Part shown: positions 35,724-45,990 of the stretch, in pieces
Numbering within the stretch: the stretch's first letter is position 1
How the letters are laid out: each line of letters starts with the position of its first letter
Source: Bacteroidaceae bacterium
GTDB taxonomy: Bacteria; Bacteroidota; Bacteroidia; Bacteroidales; Bacteroidaceae
Direction: 5' to 3'
NCBI GenBank assembly: GCA_017628775.1
Contig: JAGBYN010000117.1
Coordinates: 1-48,497 of the forward strand
DNA length: 48,497 nt
Notes under the pieces: generated by a model
What the model saw: only the letters and a program-made list of their open reading frames with translations
The model's database searches: none
Told to the model about the DNA's origin: nothing
Translations under genes and position numbers: made by a program

Positions 35724-36107
35724 TTATTCTTTAGGATCTTCCTCTAAAGGAAGAGCGTTCATAAACCTATCGAAATCACTTTGGAATAGGCGGTCTTGTA
35801 TGATACGATACTTTTCAAATTCCGTTTCTGCATGCTCTTTTGCTTGTTCAGCAGACACTTGTCCTGCTGTTTGTAGAACTTCATTACCACCAGCAGCCAA
35901 TATAATCTGACAGTTCTGTCATTTTGAGATCGGTTTTGGCAATAACCACGTCTGTCTTGACGATTTTACCATCGGAATCAGTTGCCGAGATTTCCTCGGT
36001 AGCAGAATCATTCTCAGATTTCCCAGAAGCAAAGATATTCTTTAGATGAATCAGATGTTATCTGTAGAGCAATCAAACAGCATACCGACGATTTGCCATG
36101 AAGTATT
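35724..36107 (-). pseudogene. Decayed RhuM family gene
   Basis: Reading the minus strand in several frames gives pieces of a RhuM-type protein: WQIVGMLFDCSTDNI (about 36054-36098), then after a stop and frame change HLKNIFASGKSENDSA, DGKIVKTDVVIAKTDLKMTE, after a further one-base shift ILAAGGNEVLQTAGQVSAEQ and finally EHAETEFEKYRIIQDRLF, QSDFDRFMNALPLEEDPKE and a stop at 35724. Intact family members are about 300 or more residues, so a large internal part is also missing. RhuM proteins are found in pathogenicity and phage-related islands; function unknown. Confidence 0.7.
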
Positions 36108-36219
36108 ATATTTTCAAATTGTTTCTACAGGTTCTATCATCTTACATCTTCATCATCCGATGGCAACAAATAATCACTTGCTTTTTCCTTTTAAATAATC
36201 GTTCTGCCAAGTTGCTCCT

Positions 36220-36984
36220 CTAATTGCTGGCGAGCCACTTTTGCAACACTGCCCCCATCTTTCGCCACCTTGGTTTGTCCCATAAAGCCTTTTGGATTCC
36301 GTTGTTTGGAGGTTCTGCAGCCGATGCTTCAGCCAATGTGTTCAGAGCTATCTCCAAATTGGTCATATTATCTCTAAGGTTTTCTTTCTTCAATCCTTTG
36401 AGATGCTTATATTGCTTGGTTGTCAAGCCACTCCATTCTTTGGTGATAATGTCTGTAAGTGATGCGTATTGTTGCCCCACTTGTACACCTGTTCTATGCC
36501 ATTCATCTGTCAACTCTTTACGTACTTCTATGGATTTGATACGCTGGTTAATCCAAGCATCCGAATATCCCAGTCGTTTATAATCCATTATGGCTTGTTC
36601 AATGGATAGTTCAGGGTCTTGCATCTGGTCCAAACGCTGCGAGGCAACTTGTGCCATCCATTGCTTAAACGGTTCTGCTTTAGGTGATGGAATAGACTGA
36701 ATAAGACGAAACAATTGTTCTTGGTCGGCAACATCCGTTAAGCGCATCTTACCATCAGCAGCCTTCATTTTCAACTGGTGACAATTTGTCACCGTTTGAT
36801 ATCCTTCCTCTACAAGCCTCTGTTTCAGTTTATTCCAATACTTACGAGCTTTCAACAAATCTGTTTGCTCGGTAAGCACAGCCACTACATCAACAATGGA
36901 GAAGTACCACTTCTCCTGTTCATCATCCCAAACAGTACGCACCTTGCGCTCTTCAAATAATTGTATCGCTTGTTTCTTGGTCAT
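36220..36984 (-). CDS. BRO-N domain (phage antirepressor-like) protein
   Basis: 254 residues. The N-terminal half is a BRO-N domain: IQLFEERKVRTVWDDEQEKW, then YFSIVDVVAVLTEQTDLLKA and RKYWNKLKQRLVEEGYQTVT, LVRLIQSIPSPKAEPFKQWM-like positions at about 90-112. The C-terminal half (IDYKRLGYSDAWINQRIKSI and WSGLTTKQYKHLKGLKKENL regions) is that of the BRO proteins common in Bacteroidetes genomes and related to DNA-damage-inducible protein D. BRO-N domains bind DNA and occur in prophage antirepressors; whether this one regulates a prophage is unknown, since no phage structural genes are nearby. It lies next to the decayed RhuM gene. Confidence 0.82.
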   Translation of the reverse strand: MTKKQAIQLFEERKVRTVWDDEQEKWYFSIVDVVAVLTEQTDLLKARKYWNKLKQRLVEEGYQTVTNCHQLKMKAADGKMRLTDVADQEQLFRLIQSIPSPKAEPFKQWMAQVASQRLDQMQDPELSIEQAIMDYKRLGYSDAWINQRIKSIEVRKELTDEWHRTGVQVGQQYASLTDIITKEWSGLTTKQYKHLKGLKKENLRDNMTNLEIALNTLAEASAAEPPNNGIQKALWDKPRWRKMGAVLQKWLASN

Positions 36985-37161
36985 ATAATATTAATATCTT
37001 TTTCACTACTTTTTATTAAATCCGACAAAATTTTCCATTAAAAAAGGTGCTTATTTAATCTCACTTTATCAATTAATCCGTTGGGGAATATAAATGCTAA
37101 TCGTTCCTTATCAAATTCAGCTTTCGTCTTATGGATTATTCTAGACCTATGGGTCAAATTT

Positions 37162-37368
37162 TCAATTCTTTATCGACCACAAAAGATCTTTTACATCTAC
37201 ATCAAGTGCTTTTGCGATGGCCACCAATGTTTCTAAATTGGGTTGCATAGTGTTAGTACACCACTTTGAAACAGTAGCAGGATCTTTTCCCACTTGTTCT
37301 GATAGCCATTTATTAGTGCGTTTCTTCTCTGCAAGCACCACTTTAAGACGATTTATATCCTGTGCCAT
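37162..37368 (-). CDS. XRE-family helix-turn-helix regulator
   Basis: A 68-residue protein consisting of one HTH_3 domain: LAEKKRTNKWLSEQVGKDPA, TVSKWCTNTMQPNLETLVAI, AKALDVDVKDLL. Such small proteins are common as single regulators or as antitoxins. It lies 46 bp behind the DUF3791 gene on the same strand. Confidence 0.88.
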   Translation of the reverse strand: MAQDINRLKVVLAEKKRTNKWLSEQVGKDPATVSKWCTNTMQPNLETLVAIAKALDVDVKDLLWSIKN

Positions 37369-37414
37369 ATCTATTTGTTTAATCTTTATCAGTTAGTTTC
37401 GTAAATTCCCTCAA

Positions 37415-37675
37415 CTACTCAGCCACATTAAATTCTTTAAGTCTATCTTTGATGCATATATCATTGAGTACTCCTTTCTCATTCATATATTCCATCAAAT
37501 CCAACATTAGATAGCGTTCACTGAATGTATGAAGAACATCGTACGAGGGTATAATATAGTCATACAAAATGCCGGACTTCTCCAAGCGACTATAAATATC
37601 TTCTTGGGGTAGTTTCAATAATATGGAAAGTTTACTTATGCAAAACGTCACAAATTCAAGTGTCTTTTTATCCAT
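37415..37675 (-). CDS. DUF3791-like small protein
   Basis: 86 residues. FVTFCISKLSILLKLPQEDI, YSRLEKSGILYDYIIPSYDV and LHTFSERYLMLDLMEYMNEK fit the pattern of DUF3791 proteins (helical, with Leu-x-x-x-G and Y-D-x-L-H-T motifs). In other genomes these often pair with a DUF3990 partner in toxin-antitoxin-like loci; no such partner is seen here. A TACTTTTG -7 type box lies about 53 bp upstream (37728-37735), but without a clear TTG box. Probably cotranscribed with the XRE gene. Confidence 0.65.
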   Translation of the reverse strand: MDKKTLEFVTFCISKLSILLKLPQEDIYSRLEKSGILYDYIIPSYDVLHTFSERYLMLDLMEYMNEKGVLNDICIKDRLKEFNVAE

Positions 37676-38490
37676 AATATCTTACCTAATTATAATATTA
37701 TATTAATTATTTGTCCTGCTTATATAGCAAAAGTAATAAGAATATATGAGAATAAAGACGATTTTGTTGATTTACTTAGATTTTTCTTAAAAATAATCTC
37801 AAAAGATTGAAGTATAGTGCATTTATTTGAAGGAATATTAAGCCCATTAAGCGTATCATCATTTTCTTGGGTAATTTATTGCGGATTACTATTATTAACA
37901 TGGCCTTTCATACGTAATAAGTAAGAAAACAACTAGAGTATGAACTTTAAGAAATAGTAAAACGCCAAACATCTCATATACAAAAGTTTGGATTTTAAGA
38001 TGATTTATATTTTTGGGCTGTAACTCGATATTTTTTTAGACTTATAGCTCAGTGCGTACGGAATATATTGTATTTCACAATGCCTACTCAAATCAAACAA
38101 TGCGGCAGATTTGTGCTTTTTATGTCTTTTCTCTTGGTTGTTCGGGTGGGAATTCACGTCTTCTTATTAGTTTTGTAACATATTGATTATCAATACTTAT
38201 TCCATTTTTAAAACACGGACGCAACATCCAGGGTTAACGCATTGATAGTGAATGACAGTCGATTTCGAGTAAGCGAAGTAACCTCTGAATTACCAATACA
38301 AAAAAATAGCGTGCTACTCTCAAAAGAGTAACACGCTGTTTTTTAAGCATAAATCAACTTTCGATACAAATGAAGTACAAACTTGAGTGAATTCTCAACG
38401 GCGAGTCAGTTGATAGGCAGAATGTCATGTATTTAACATGCCCCGTTATAAGCAAATTACGTGATGCTTTAGCTACAACAGATTTGGCAA
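37676..38490. other. Long AT-rich intergenic region
   Basis: 815 bp without a gene that I can support. It holds a -7 type promoter box for the DUF3791 gene at its left and the strong terminator at 38301-38344. Confidence 0.5.
38301..38344. terminator. Bidirectional terminator downstream of recQ
   Basis: A 20-bp stem (38301-38320 with 38325-38344, two G-U pairs) with the loop CAAA, an A-run on the left and a T-run on the right. It is about 150 bp behind the recQ stop and can also stop plus-strand transcription. Confidence 0.85.
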
Positions 38491-40875
38491 TTAATTCTTA
38501 TTCTGTTTAATTATTATCGAGGCCTCTTTTTGCTTCGGTTTGCAATATGATGAATAGAGAACTTCATGTTCTTCCTTAAATGCCTTACTATCAAATTGCA
38601 TTGTTGTTTTGGCAGGACAATATGTAATATTGTATCTTTCGGTATCCACTCGGTCTATGCTTCGGGTTTCCATCTGTTTCAGGATTCTAAGACGTAATTG
38701 TTTTATTTTCTCGTCTAACTCATCCTTTTCTGCTAACAATTTATTCAACTCACTTTCAATATCCTCAAACCAAAGTTGCTGTTGTTGGGATGATTGAGTT
38801 ACACTATCTGTCAATCCCATTTTTTGAAGTCGCGAGGATATTGCTCCGATGTTTCTCTCCATAAGTTGAGCAATCTTTTCAACAGACATTCCTGCGGCAA
38901 AATAATTCTTTACTTGTTGTTCCTCGGTCGAAGTCCATTTGGCGTATGCATTTTTATATTCAAGTTTCTGCTGTTCCATATATGACATCGTTTGAGGTAC
39001 TGTTTCTACACTTGAATCGCCAACAATCTCCCCCACATCCCCTATTTCTTTAACATATTCGTTTATAATGTCAATAAACCGTTGACCAAACGCGTCGCGC
39101 TTGTGTTCACCAATACCAAAAACATGTCCAAACGCCTCAAGTGTTGTGGGACGATCTGTGGCGAGAGCTAATAACGAACGATCAGACATGACAACGTACG
39201 CTGGCCAATTATGTTCATTAGCAATTTGCAAGCGCAGTTCTAGAAGTCGATTAAAAAGTGTTTGCGACCCAGATTCATCTTGCCCCTTTGGCATTTTCAT
39301 CGGACTTTGTTCTAAAATTTGTTTTCTTCGTGCTTTAACAGAAAAGTCATCCCGAGTAATAACAGCCAACTCAACCGTTTCATCGCCTTTTAGGACACGC
39401 TGCCCCAAAGGAGTAACGTGTATATGTCGGTCTTCATTATAGGCGATTTCAATGAATCCCATGTGAAGCATTTGCAACAGATAATCATGCCAATCGCGCT
39501 GAGGAATATCACGACCAACCCCAAATGTCTTTAATTGGTCGTACTTGTGCACCTTAACCTCAGCCGATAAGTTTCCCCTCAAAAGATCTATCGTTGTCGT
39601 GAATCCCACAGACTCATTGGTACGCATGATCGCTGAAAGTGACTTCTGCACTATGGTTGTACCCAAAAACCTTTGAGGAGGAGTGCGACAGACATCGCAA
39701 TTTTCGCAATGGCAATCAGAAATTTCTCCAAAATAATTAAGTAAGATACGTCGTCGACACACTTGTGACTCTGCGTATTCCTGCATACGCTGTAGTTTAT
39801 CAAGATTTATTGCTTTCTGCCCACTTTCATTTGCAAAATGACGCAAGGTAATAATATCTTGTAGATTGTAGAACAGCACTGTTTCGCATGGCAACCCATC
39901 ACGTCCCCCTCGTCCAATCTCTTGATAGAAACTTTCGATATGCTTCGGCAGATTGTAATGTACTACAAACCTTACATTGCTCTTGTCTATCCCCATACCG
40001 AAAGCCACTGTTGCACAAACAATTTGAATCTTATCTTTCACAAAATCATCCTGCACACGACTACGCTCTTCATTTGATAATCCAGCGTGATAAACACCTA
40101 CGGCTAAGCCTTCATTCTTCAATTTCTCAGCGAAATTTTCCGTTGTTTTTCTGGAAAGACAATATATAATACCACTCTCTCCTTGATGTCGGCTGATAAG
40201 TTCCAATATACTACGTAATTTTTCACGTGCAGAATACCCACGTTTTACGTCAAGACTTAGATTCTGACGATTAAACGAACCCACGAATGTCTGTCCATTC
40301 GTAATGTGGAGTTGCTCTAATATATCTTGCTTTGTTACCTTATCTGCGGTTGCTGTTAGCGCCATAATGGGAACAGTTGGAAATAAAGTTTTTAACTGCC
40401 CCAACTGTGTGTACTCAGGACGAAAATCGTGTCCCCAACTTGATATACAATGTGCCTCGTCTATGGCAAAGAGCGATATCTTAACTTGCTGCAAAAGGTG
40501 TATCATTCCCCCAACAAGACGTTCCGGGGAGATATAAAGTAACTTCACCTCACCACGAATACAACGCTCTATAACATCTCTGTTCCATCGCTCATCATTA
40601 CTGCTATTCACAGCTTCCGCCAAAATTCCATTTGACTTCAGACCATCCACCTGGTCTTTCATTAACGAAATTAGCGGAGACACAACTACAGCCAACCCAT
40701 CTTTTAGCAGCGCTGATATTTGAAAGCACATAGACTTACCACCACCCGTTGGCATCAACACAAGTGAGTCACCCCCTTGAAGGGTATGTTGTATGATTTC
40801 TTCCTGCATCGGGCGAAACGTTTCATATCCGAAATAAGTCTTCAAAGTCTGCGTTAAAACTTTTGATTCCATCAT
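38491..40875 (-). CDS. recQ: ATP-dependent DNA helicase RecQ
   Basis: A 794-residue 3'-5' superfamily 2 helicase acting in recombination and fork repair. Motifs: YFGYETFRPMQEEIIQ (motif 0), PTGGGKSMCFQ (Walker A, about 42-48), DEAHCISSWGHDFRPEY (motif II, about 138), ALTATAD, IIYCLSRKTTE, YQEIGRGGRDGLP (motif VI), the RQC zinc site CRRRILLNYFGEISDCHCEN, then CDVC, and an HRDC domain at about 540-610 (LFNRLLELRLQIANEHNWPA). About 150 more residues follow, with a helix-turn-helix like segment (SVEKIAQLMERNIGAISSRL) and a coiled coil, longer than E. coli RecQ. The first two residues are both Met, so the start is 40875 or 40872. A second, much larger RecQ-containing protein is encoded 159 bp upstream. 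Confidence 0.95.
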   Translation of the reverse strand: MMESKVLTQTLKTYFGYETFRPMQEEIIQHTLQGGDSLVLMPTGGGKSMCFQISALLKDGLAVVVSPLISLMKDQVDGLKSNGILAEAVNSSNDERWNRDVIERCIRGEVKLLYISPERLVGGMIHLLQQVKISLFAIDEAHCISSWGHDFRPEYTQLGQLKTLFPTVPIMALTATADKVTKQDILEQLHITNGQTFVGSFNRQNLSLDVKRGYSAREKLRSILELISRHQGESGIIYCLSRKTTENFAEKLKNEGLAVGVYHAGLSNEERSRVQDDFVKDKIQIVCATVAFGMGIDKSNVRFVVHYNLPKHIESFYQEIGRGGRDGLPCETVLFYNLQDIITLRHFANESGQKAINLDKLQRMQEYAESQVCRRRILLNYFGEISDCHCENCDVCRTPPQRFLGTTIVQKSLSAIMRTNESVGFTTTIDLLRGNLSAEVKVHKYDQLKTFGVGRDIPQRDWHDYLLQMLHMGFIEIAYNEDRHIHVTPLGQRVLKGDETVELAVITRDDFSVKARRKQILEQSPMKMPKGQDESGSQTLFNRLLELRLQIANEHNWPAYVVMSDRSLLALATDRPTTLEAFGHVFGIGEHKRDAFGQRFIDIINEYVKEIGDVGEIVGDSSVETVPQTMSYMEQQKLEYKNAYAKWTSTEEQQVKNYFAAGMSVEKIAQLMERNIGAISSRLQKMGLTDSVTQSSQQQQLWFEDIESELNKLLAEKDELDEKIKQLRLRILKQMETRSIDRVDTERYNITYCPAKTTMQFDSKAFKEEHEVLYSSYCKPKQKEASIIIKQNKN

Positions 40876-41034
40876 ATTTATTTATTCGTTGTGCTTAAAA
40901 TTCTCATTCTAAATGAATTATCACACACAAAACCATTTTTCTATTAATGATATCATTTATACTTTATCATCTGTAAGAATTGCGCTTCCTCTCATTAATG
41001 ACAGATAAAACAGAACACATCATTCCGAGTAACA

Positions 41035-44000
41035 TCAAAAATTACCATTAGTTTTCTTCCTCAAAGTCAAATCCACGAGCAACACAGCGTGTTCCTTTTC
41101 TTCTTTGGGCGCATCTTTAGGACGCCATGCCACGATAAAGCGGATTACTGTTTCCGAAACAACATAACCCTTTTCTTGCCAAACTGCCAGTTCACTTTGT
41201 ATCTTTTGAGATAATTGACACACAGGATTATTCGTTTTTATGTCGTATAAGTAGTTATCGTTAAAACGTAGTTTCTGACCAGCACGCAGTGATAGCACTT
41301 CCTTCTTGCGAAATTTGAAAAATCCCAGATTCACATCACGATGAGATAGTTGCAACACTATTTCATTGGGCATTTCATACATAACACGATCCTCAAGTTT
41401 CAGAACTTCAAAACCTTCAAACATGGTGCTATTGGTGTGTATAAACAAACGGCGCTTTGCTCGCGTTATACCCACATAATATCTGCGTAAAGCCTCGTCG
41501 GTTAAATGTCGCGGTTCAGTAATGAGCATATACACATCATCAAACTCCATACCCTTTGATTTATGGATGGTTGATACCACAACATCAGCATTTTGCAAGT
41601 CGCAAAAATCCTCGGCAGAGGATTCAAATACAAATTCCTTGAAATCAGTCAAATATTTCGCTTTATTCGTACGCTCAAAGAGTTGGATACACCGTTGCAA
41701 ATAGCACAAACTTGAAGAATTTGCATACTCTGCAAAAGTTTTGGATTTTGCAATTTCCCAAACTTCATCCGTAATGAGTGCTGTATGCGTATTCATTTCT
41801 ATATGCTTCAAAAAATGACGCACCTCCGCCAGGTTCCAAAAACGAAATCCTTCCATGCTTTGAATAAGTTTCGCTACCATTCCCTTCTTACGAAGAAGTG
41901 CCACCAGAATCACCGCCTCTTCATTCGTCTGAGTAAGCACACAAACAGAACCTGTTCCTTGATTTTGTACCAATTCTTTTACAAGCGGTTGGTACATTAA
42001 GGTTGAGACGTGACGCGTAATGCGAACCACTCCTTCATCTTGAGTCATTGAAACAATTGGAGTAGTTTTCATTCTGCGATTTATCTTCATCACAAATTCG
42101 TTTGCAAACTTCACGACCTGTTGAGTACTACGATAATTCTCAATCATTTCATAGAACACCCCATTAGTTTTATCAAGCAATTGCGCCATATATTGCGAGT
42201 TGGAACCACGAAACTCAAATATATTCTGATCATCATCGCCCACCGCTATCACACGCATCTCCTCGTTTGCCTTCATCAACGCTTCAACCAAAGCAAACTC
42301 TTCAGCACTCATATCCTGTGCCTCGTCTATGACAAGCACAGTTTTAGCAATACGATTGGGTTCAACCTCGCCATCATTAATCATCTGCGCCGCACGCGAA
42401 ACGACTCCCTTAACCTCATCCAAGTTACCAATTCTTCCCAACAAGTCAAAACAATAAGAATGGAAGGTCTTTATTTCCACAAAGTGTGCCGCATTTCCTA
42501 TCAGTCCCATCAAGCGCTGCTTAAATTCTGTGGCAGAAGCTCGCGAGAATGTAAGCATCAATAACTGCTCGTGTTTCACATCCTCAAGCAAAAGCAACGA
42601 AGCCAATTTATGTACCAATACTCTTGTCTTTCCACTTCCTGGACCTGCCGCAACTACAATACAACGAGAATCCTTGTCAGAAATAATTTGCATCTGCTTG
42701 TTAGAAAGCGTTCCGAAGAGTTGCTTGTATTTATCGGGCGTCACATTGATTTCTATTTCTTGAAGACGTTCGCCCTTAAAGTATTTGGACACAAAGCGTT
42801 TATAATCCATCTGGAAATAGTCCTGCACATACTGCAAGGCAGCATTGTAATCCCTAACCATGAGGTTCGCGTATTCACCAACGATGTGTACTTGCTGAAT
42901 CTTCTGCTTATAGAATTCATTAAGCATTCGATAATCGTCCTGCTTATAACGCAATCTGCTATCCTTTATTCGGCGAATATCCATCGCATTGTATAAAACA
43001 AGGAAACCACCTTCCAACTTTAATGCCCCAATCTTAGAGAGGTAAAGTAATGCCTCCTCTACTTCTTCAAGCTGTACGTCACGCAATGAACTGAACAAAT
43101 CATTCCCATAAGCTTTAATGTCATTGAGCAACTCGATAACAGAGAATTGGATGCCCTTTATTTTAGTTTCTTCACTCGTGGCGAGAGCGGTCTGTTTAAA
43201 CAGCCAATCTACGGAGAAACGACAGATTTCCAACCGTTTTTCAAAACGTTTGATAATCGTATCTAAATCTGCCTGACGAGCGATCTCTATATTATGAGCG
43301 GCATCCTCCTTCTTTTTTGTATATCCTTTAACGGTCAAGAAATACAATAAGGTACGTATATCCTTCTCTGTTGCAGAAGTAACACCTTCATTTTGCGCAT
43401 TATCATTTAATTGCTTACATGAAATTCGTAACGCGTCATCTGGTATTTTATTCAGAATATAGCGCTCCAGTTTTGTAAATCGCTCCAATAAGCGTTTGGA
43501 CTTATTTTCAGATTCTCCTGAATCATTTAAGTAAGCAGAGATATCCTTCGTATCCGCCAAAATTCCCTCTTCGCGCATACGCCCTACAACAGACAACACC
43601 TCTTCCTTCTTCAATCCAAGAATATCTGCTAAATAGTCCACACGTGATTCAGCTAACTCGTCTTGCGCTTTAGCAATATGCTTTTGTGATATCAGCGATT
43701 TAATAATACGCACAGCCTTTTCTATTTCCCCATCTTCAAAAAGCACCGACTCTGTAATGCGCCTGCGTGCCTCATCAACATTCTTCACTGTAATCCCCGT
43801 GGCAAACACTTGAGGTACATTATTTCCACGTTCTAAATAACCAGCTTGCTCCAAAGCTGCAAGTGCAGTACGTACACGCGTTTCTATATCAGAAACGGAA
43901 TCATCCCACCCTGCCATTCTTGCAATCTCCAAGGCGGAACAACACACACGCATACGAGATTTTGTCATATCCTTCACCGCCTTCCAAACTTGTTGAATTT

Positions 44001-45912
44001 CGCTCAAACTCAACTTCGTCTGATTCAGCAAGATAAAGTGCTTATCCAAATCAGAATCGCTATACAATACAAAACATCTCGCCTGAAGTTCTGGATCACG
44101 CCCCGCACGACCTGCCTCTTGCACATAGTTCTCCAACGAATCTGAGATATCAAAGTGAACGACCAGTCCTACATCCTTCTTATCTACCCCCATACCAAAA
44201 GCAGAGGTCGCTACAATAATGCTCACTTGTTCAGACATGAAAGCATCCTGATTGGCTATCTTTTCATCAGCATCCATTTTCCCATTGAACGGCAATGCCT
44301 TATAACCATCTCTTGTCAATTTTTCTGCCAATTGCTTCGTACGTTTCGTTCTTGAAACATAAACGATGGTAGGGCAAGACGATTCAGCGATCAATGAACG
44401 CAACTTCAAATACTTATCATCCTCTGTTTCTGCATGAATCACAGAATAACGCAAGTTCGTTCGTGATGCCGTTGACGCAAATAGTTGAAGATCCAAATCA
44501 AGAGTCTGCTTAAAATAATCACAGATATCTTGCACCACCTTTTGCTTCGCCGTTGCCGTAAAGCATGAAACAGGAATCGGGCTTGTAAGGCGTTTCTTCT
44601 TTTGATATTCACGAATAAACTTTCCTATGTAAAGATAGTCCACACGAAAATCCTGTCCCCATGATGAAAAACAGTGAGCCTCGTCAATCACAAAGCGCAC
44701 CACATGGCGCGCCATGAGTATCCGCTCAATTGTTTTCGAACGAAGCATCTCAGGAGCTATATACAACAAAGAGGCATCACCTTCCAACACGCGCTGAATT
44801 GCTAATGAGCGACTTATCGGATCCAATAATCCGTTTATCGTAACAGCGCCAGTAATTCCTCTTTCGTCAAGATTGTCCACTTGGTCCTTCATCAATGATT
44901 GCAACGGAGATATTACAACCGTAAGACCATGCACAGATGCACCTTCCATCAAAGCTGGCAACTGAAAAGTAAGCGACTTTCCACCCCCTGTAGGGAATAT
45001 CGCCAGCAATGACTTACCATTTACTGCCGCTCGAACAGACTCCTCTTGAAGTGGTTCACCCTCATAAGTACGAAATTGATTGTAACCAAAATAACGCCGT
45101 AAGTTATGATGAACATCTAACTTTTGATTACAATATTCGCATCGTTTCTCACAATTCGTGTGCCTCAACAATCTAATAACATATTCTACGTTTGGATAGT
45201 TGCGCAACACCCACGCAGGTGTAATTGAACTCAAATCTATCGTATCAATCAAGGCCAAGGCATAAGCCAATTCGCAAGGATAAAGGTCTATAATAGACTG
45301 AAAATCTACATTTTCACAAATTTTACCCTTAAAGACAAAACGAATCGTATTTTCAAGCTCTTCCGATGAAACAGATGGGGCACAAACATACTTAAGAAAT
45401 CCATCAAATTCTGGGATTTCCTGTAATAGCGAACCGTAAATAATCTTCTTATCCTTGGATAAAGCACGCCAACATGCTACTTCATCCATAAACAAGTCAT
45501 GGGCTTTCTCGCAATCATTAACGGGATTGTTCAACTGCTCAATCAGTAACTTATCATCTTTCAATAAACGATGATAAGGTTTCTCGGGGAATAACAATGG
45601 AGAGACATAAAGCGTATCAACAAGCACCCATTCATGAACATCATTTCCGAAAAGATACTTTGCATCATGGTGTATGATATTATGCCCACAGACATATTTC
45701 ACATCTTTCAAAAATTCAAAAATCGCAGGTTTATTAGCCGAATGAAAAACCGCACGGTCGAATCTCAAAGCGCCAATGTCATGAATTTTCTTATCCTTCA
45801 TGCCCACCTCCACATCAACAAACGCATAGCGAGGCGCTTCTTGAGGTATTGGTACAGCAGGAGAATGCTCGTCACCACTAATCGACTTTATAATTTTATC
45901 CCAGAAAGACAT
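41035..45912 (-). CDS. Exonuclease-RecQ-UvrD fusion protein
   Basis: A 1625-residue multidomain protein. Residues about 25-170: DEDD exonuclease of the DnaQ/RNase T type, with YAFVDVEVG (D-x-E), CGHNIIHHDAKYLF and CEKAHDLFMDEVACWRAL. Residues about 285-650: RecQ-type SF2 helicase, with FGYNQFRTYEGEPLQEESVR, IFPTGGGKSLTFQLP (about 307), DEAHCFSSWGQDFR and YVQEAGRAGRDPE. Residues about 1080-1560: UvrD/Rep-type SF1 helicase, with VVAAGPGSGKTRVLVHKLAS (about 1088), VIDEAQDMSAEEF, AVGDDDQNIFEFRGSNSQYM, VSTIHKSKGMEFDDVYMLIT and YVGITRAKRRLF. All three enzymatic parts have intact key motifs. Such fusions occur in Bacteroidetes genomes; I know of no assigned role. End processing plus unwinding in repair, or anti-phage defence, are both possible. 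Confidence 0.9.
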   Translation of the reverse strand: MSFWDKIIKSISGDEHSPAVPIPQEAPRYAFVDVEVGMKDKKIHDIGALRFDRAVFHSANKPAIFEFLKDVKYVCGHNIIHHDAKYLFGNDVHEWVLVDTLYVSPLLFPEKPYHRLLKDDKLLIEQLNNPVNDCEKAHDLFMDEVACWRALSKDKKIIYGSLLQEIPEFDGFLKYVCAPSVSSEELENTIRFVFKGKICENVDFQSIIDLYPCELAYALALIDTIDLSSITPAWVLRNYPNVEYVIRLLRHTNCEKRCEYCNQKLDVHHNLRRYFGYNQFRTYEGEPLQEESVRAAVNGKSLLAIFPTGGGKSLTFQLPALMEGASVHGLTVVISPLQSLMKDQVDNLDERGITGAVTINGLLDPISRSLAIQRVLEGDASLLYIAPEMLRSKTIERILMARHVVRFVIDEAHCFSSWGQDFRVDYLYIGKFIREYQKKKRLTSPIPVSCFTATAKQKVVQDICDYFKQTLDLDLQLFASTASRTNLRYSVIHAETEDDKYLKLRSLIAESSCPTIVYVSRTKRTKQLAEKLTRDGYKALPFNGKMDADEKIANQDAFMSEQVSIIVATSAFGMGVDKKDVGLVVHFDISDSLENYVQEAGRAGRDPELQARCFVLYSDSDLDKHFILLNQTKLSLSEIQQVWKAVKDMTKSRMRVCCSALEIARMAGWDDSVSDIETRVRTALAALEQAGYLERGNNVPQVFATGITVKNVDEARRRITESVLFEDGEIEKAVRIIKSLISQKHIAKAQDELAESRVDYLADILGLKKEEVLSVVGRMREEGILADTKDISAYLNDSGESENKSKRLLERFTKLERYILNKIPDDALRISCKQLNDNAQNEGVTSATEKDIRTLLYFLTVKGYTKKKEDAAHNIEIARQADLDTIIKRFEKRLEICRFSVDWLFKQTALATSEETKIKGIQFSVIELLNDIKAYGNDLFSSLRDVQLEEVEEALLYLSKIGALKLEGGFLVLYNAMDIRRIKDSRLRYKQDDYRMLNEFYKQKIQQVHIVGEYANLMVRDYNAALQYVQDYFQMDYKRFVSKYFKGERLQEIEINVTPDKYKQLFGTLSNKQMQIISDKDSRCIVVAAGPGSGKTRVLVHKLASLLLLEDVKHEQLLMLTFSRASATEFKQRLMGLIGNAAHFVEIKTFHSYCFDLLGRIGNLDEVKGVVSRAAQMINDGEVEPNRIAKTVLVIDEAQDMSAEEFALVEALMKANEEMRVIAVGDDDQNIFEFRGSNSQYMAQLLDKTNGVFYEMIENYRSTQQVVKFANEFVMKINRRMKTTPIVSMTQDEGVVRITRHVSTLMYQPLVKELVQNQGTGSVCVLTQTNEEAVILVALLRKKGMVAKLIQSMEGFRFWNLAEVRHFLKHIEMNTHTALITDEVWEIAKSKTFAEYANSSSLCYLQRCIQLFERTNKAKYLTDFKEFVFESSAEDFCDLQNADVVVSTIHKSKGMEFDDVYMLITEPRHLTDEALRRYYVGITRAKRRLFIHTNSTMFEGFEVLKLEDRVMYEMPNEIVLQLSHRDVNLGFFKFRKKEVLSLRAGQKLRFNDNYLYDIKTNNPVCQLSQKIQSELAVWQEKGYVVSETVIRFIVAWRPKDAPKEEKEHAVLLVDLTLRKKTNGNF

Positions 45913-45990
45913 TACTTTTAAATTAATATTAATTACTTATATTGATTATCAGAGTTTCGCTCGTCGCACAATTCTGTTAATTCTCACAAT

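Noticed and set aside
35387..36219. An intact RhuM gene
   Set aside because: Matching pieces are in different frames with internal stops and a large part is missing.
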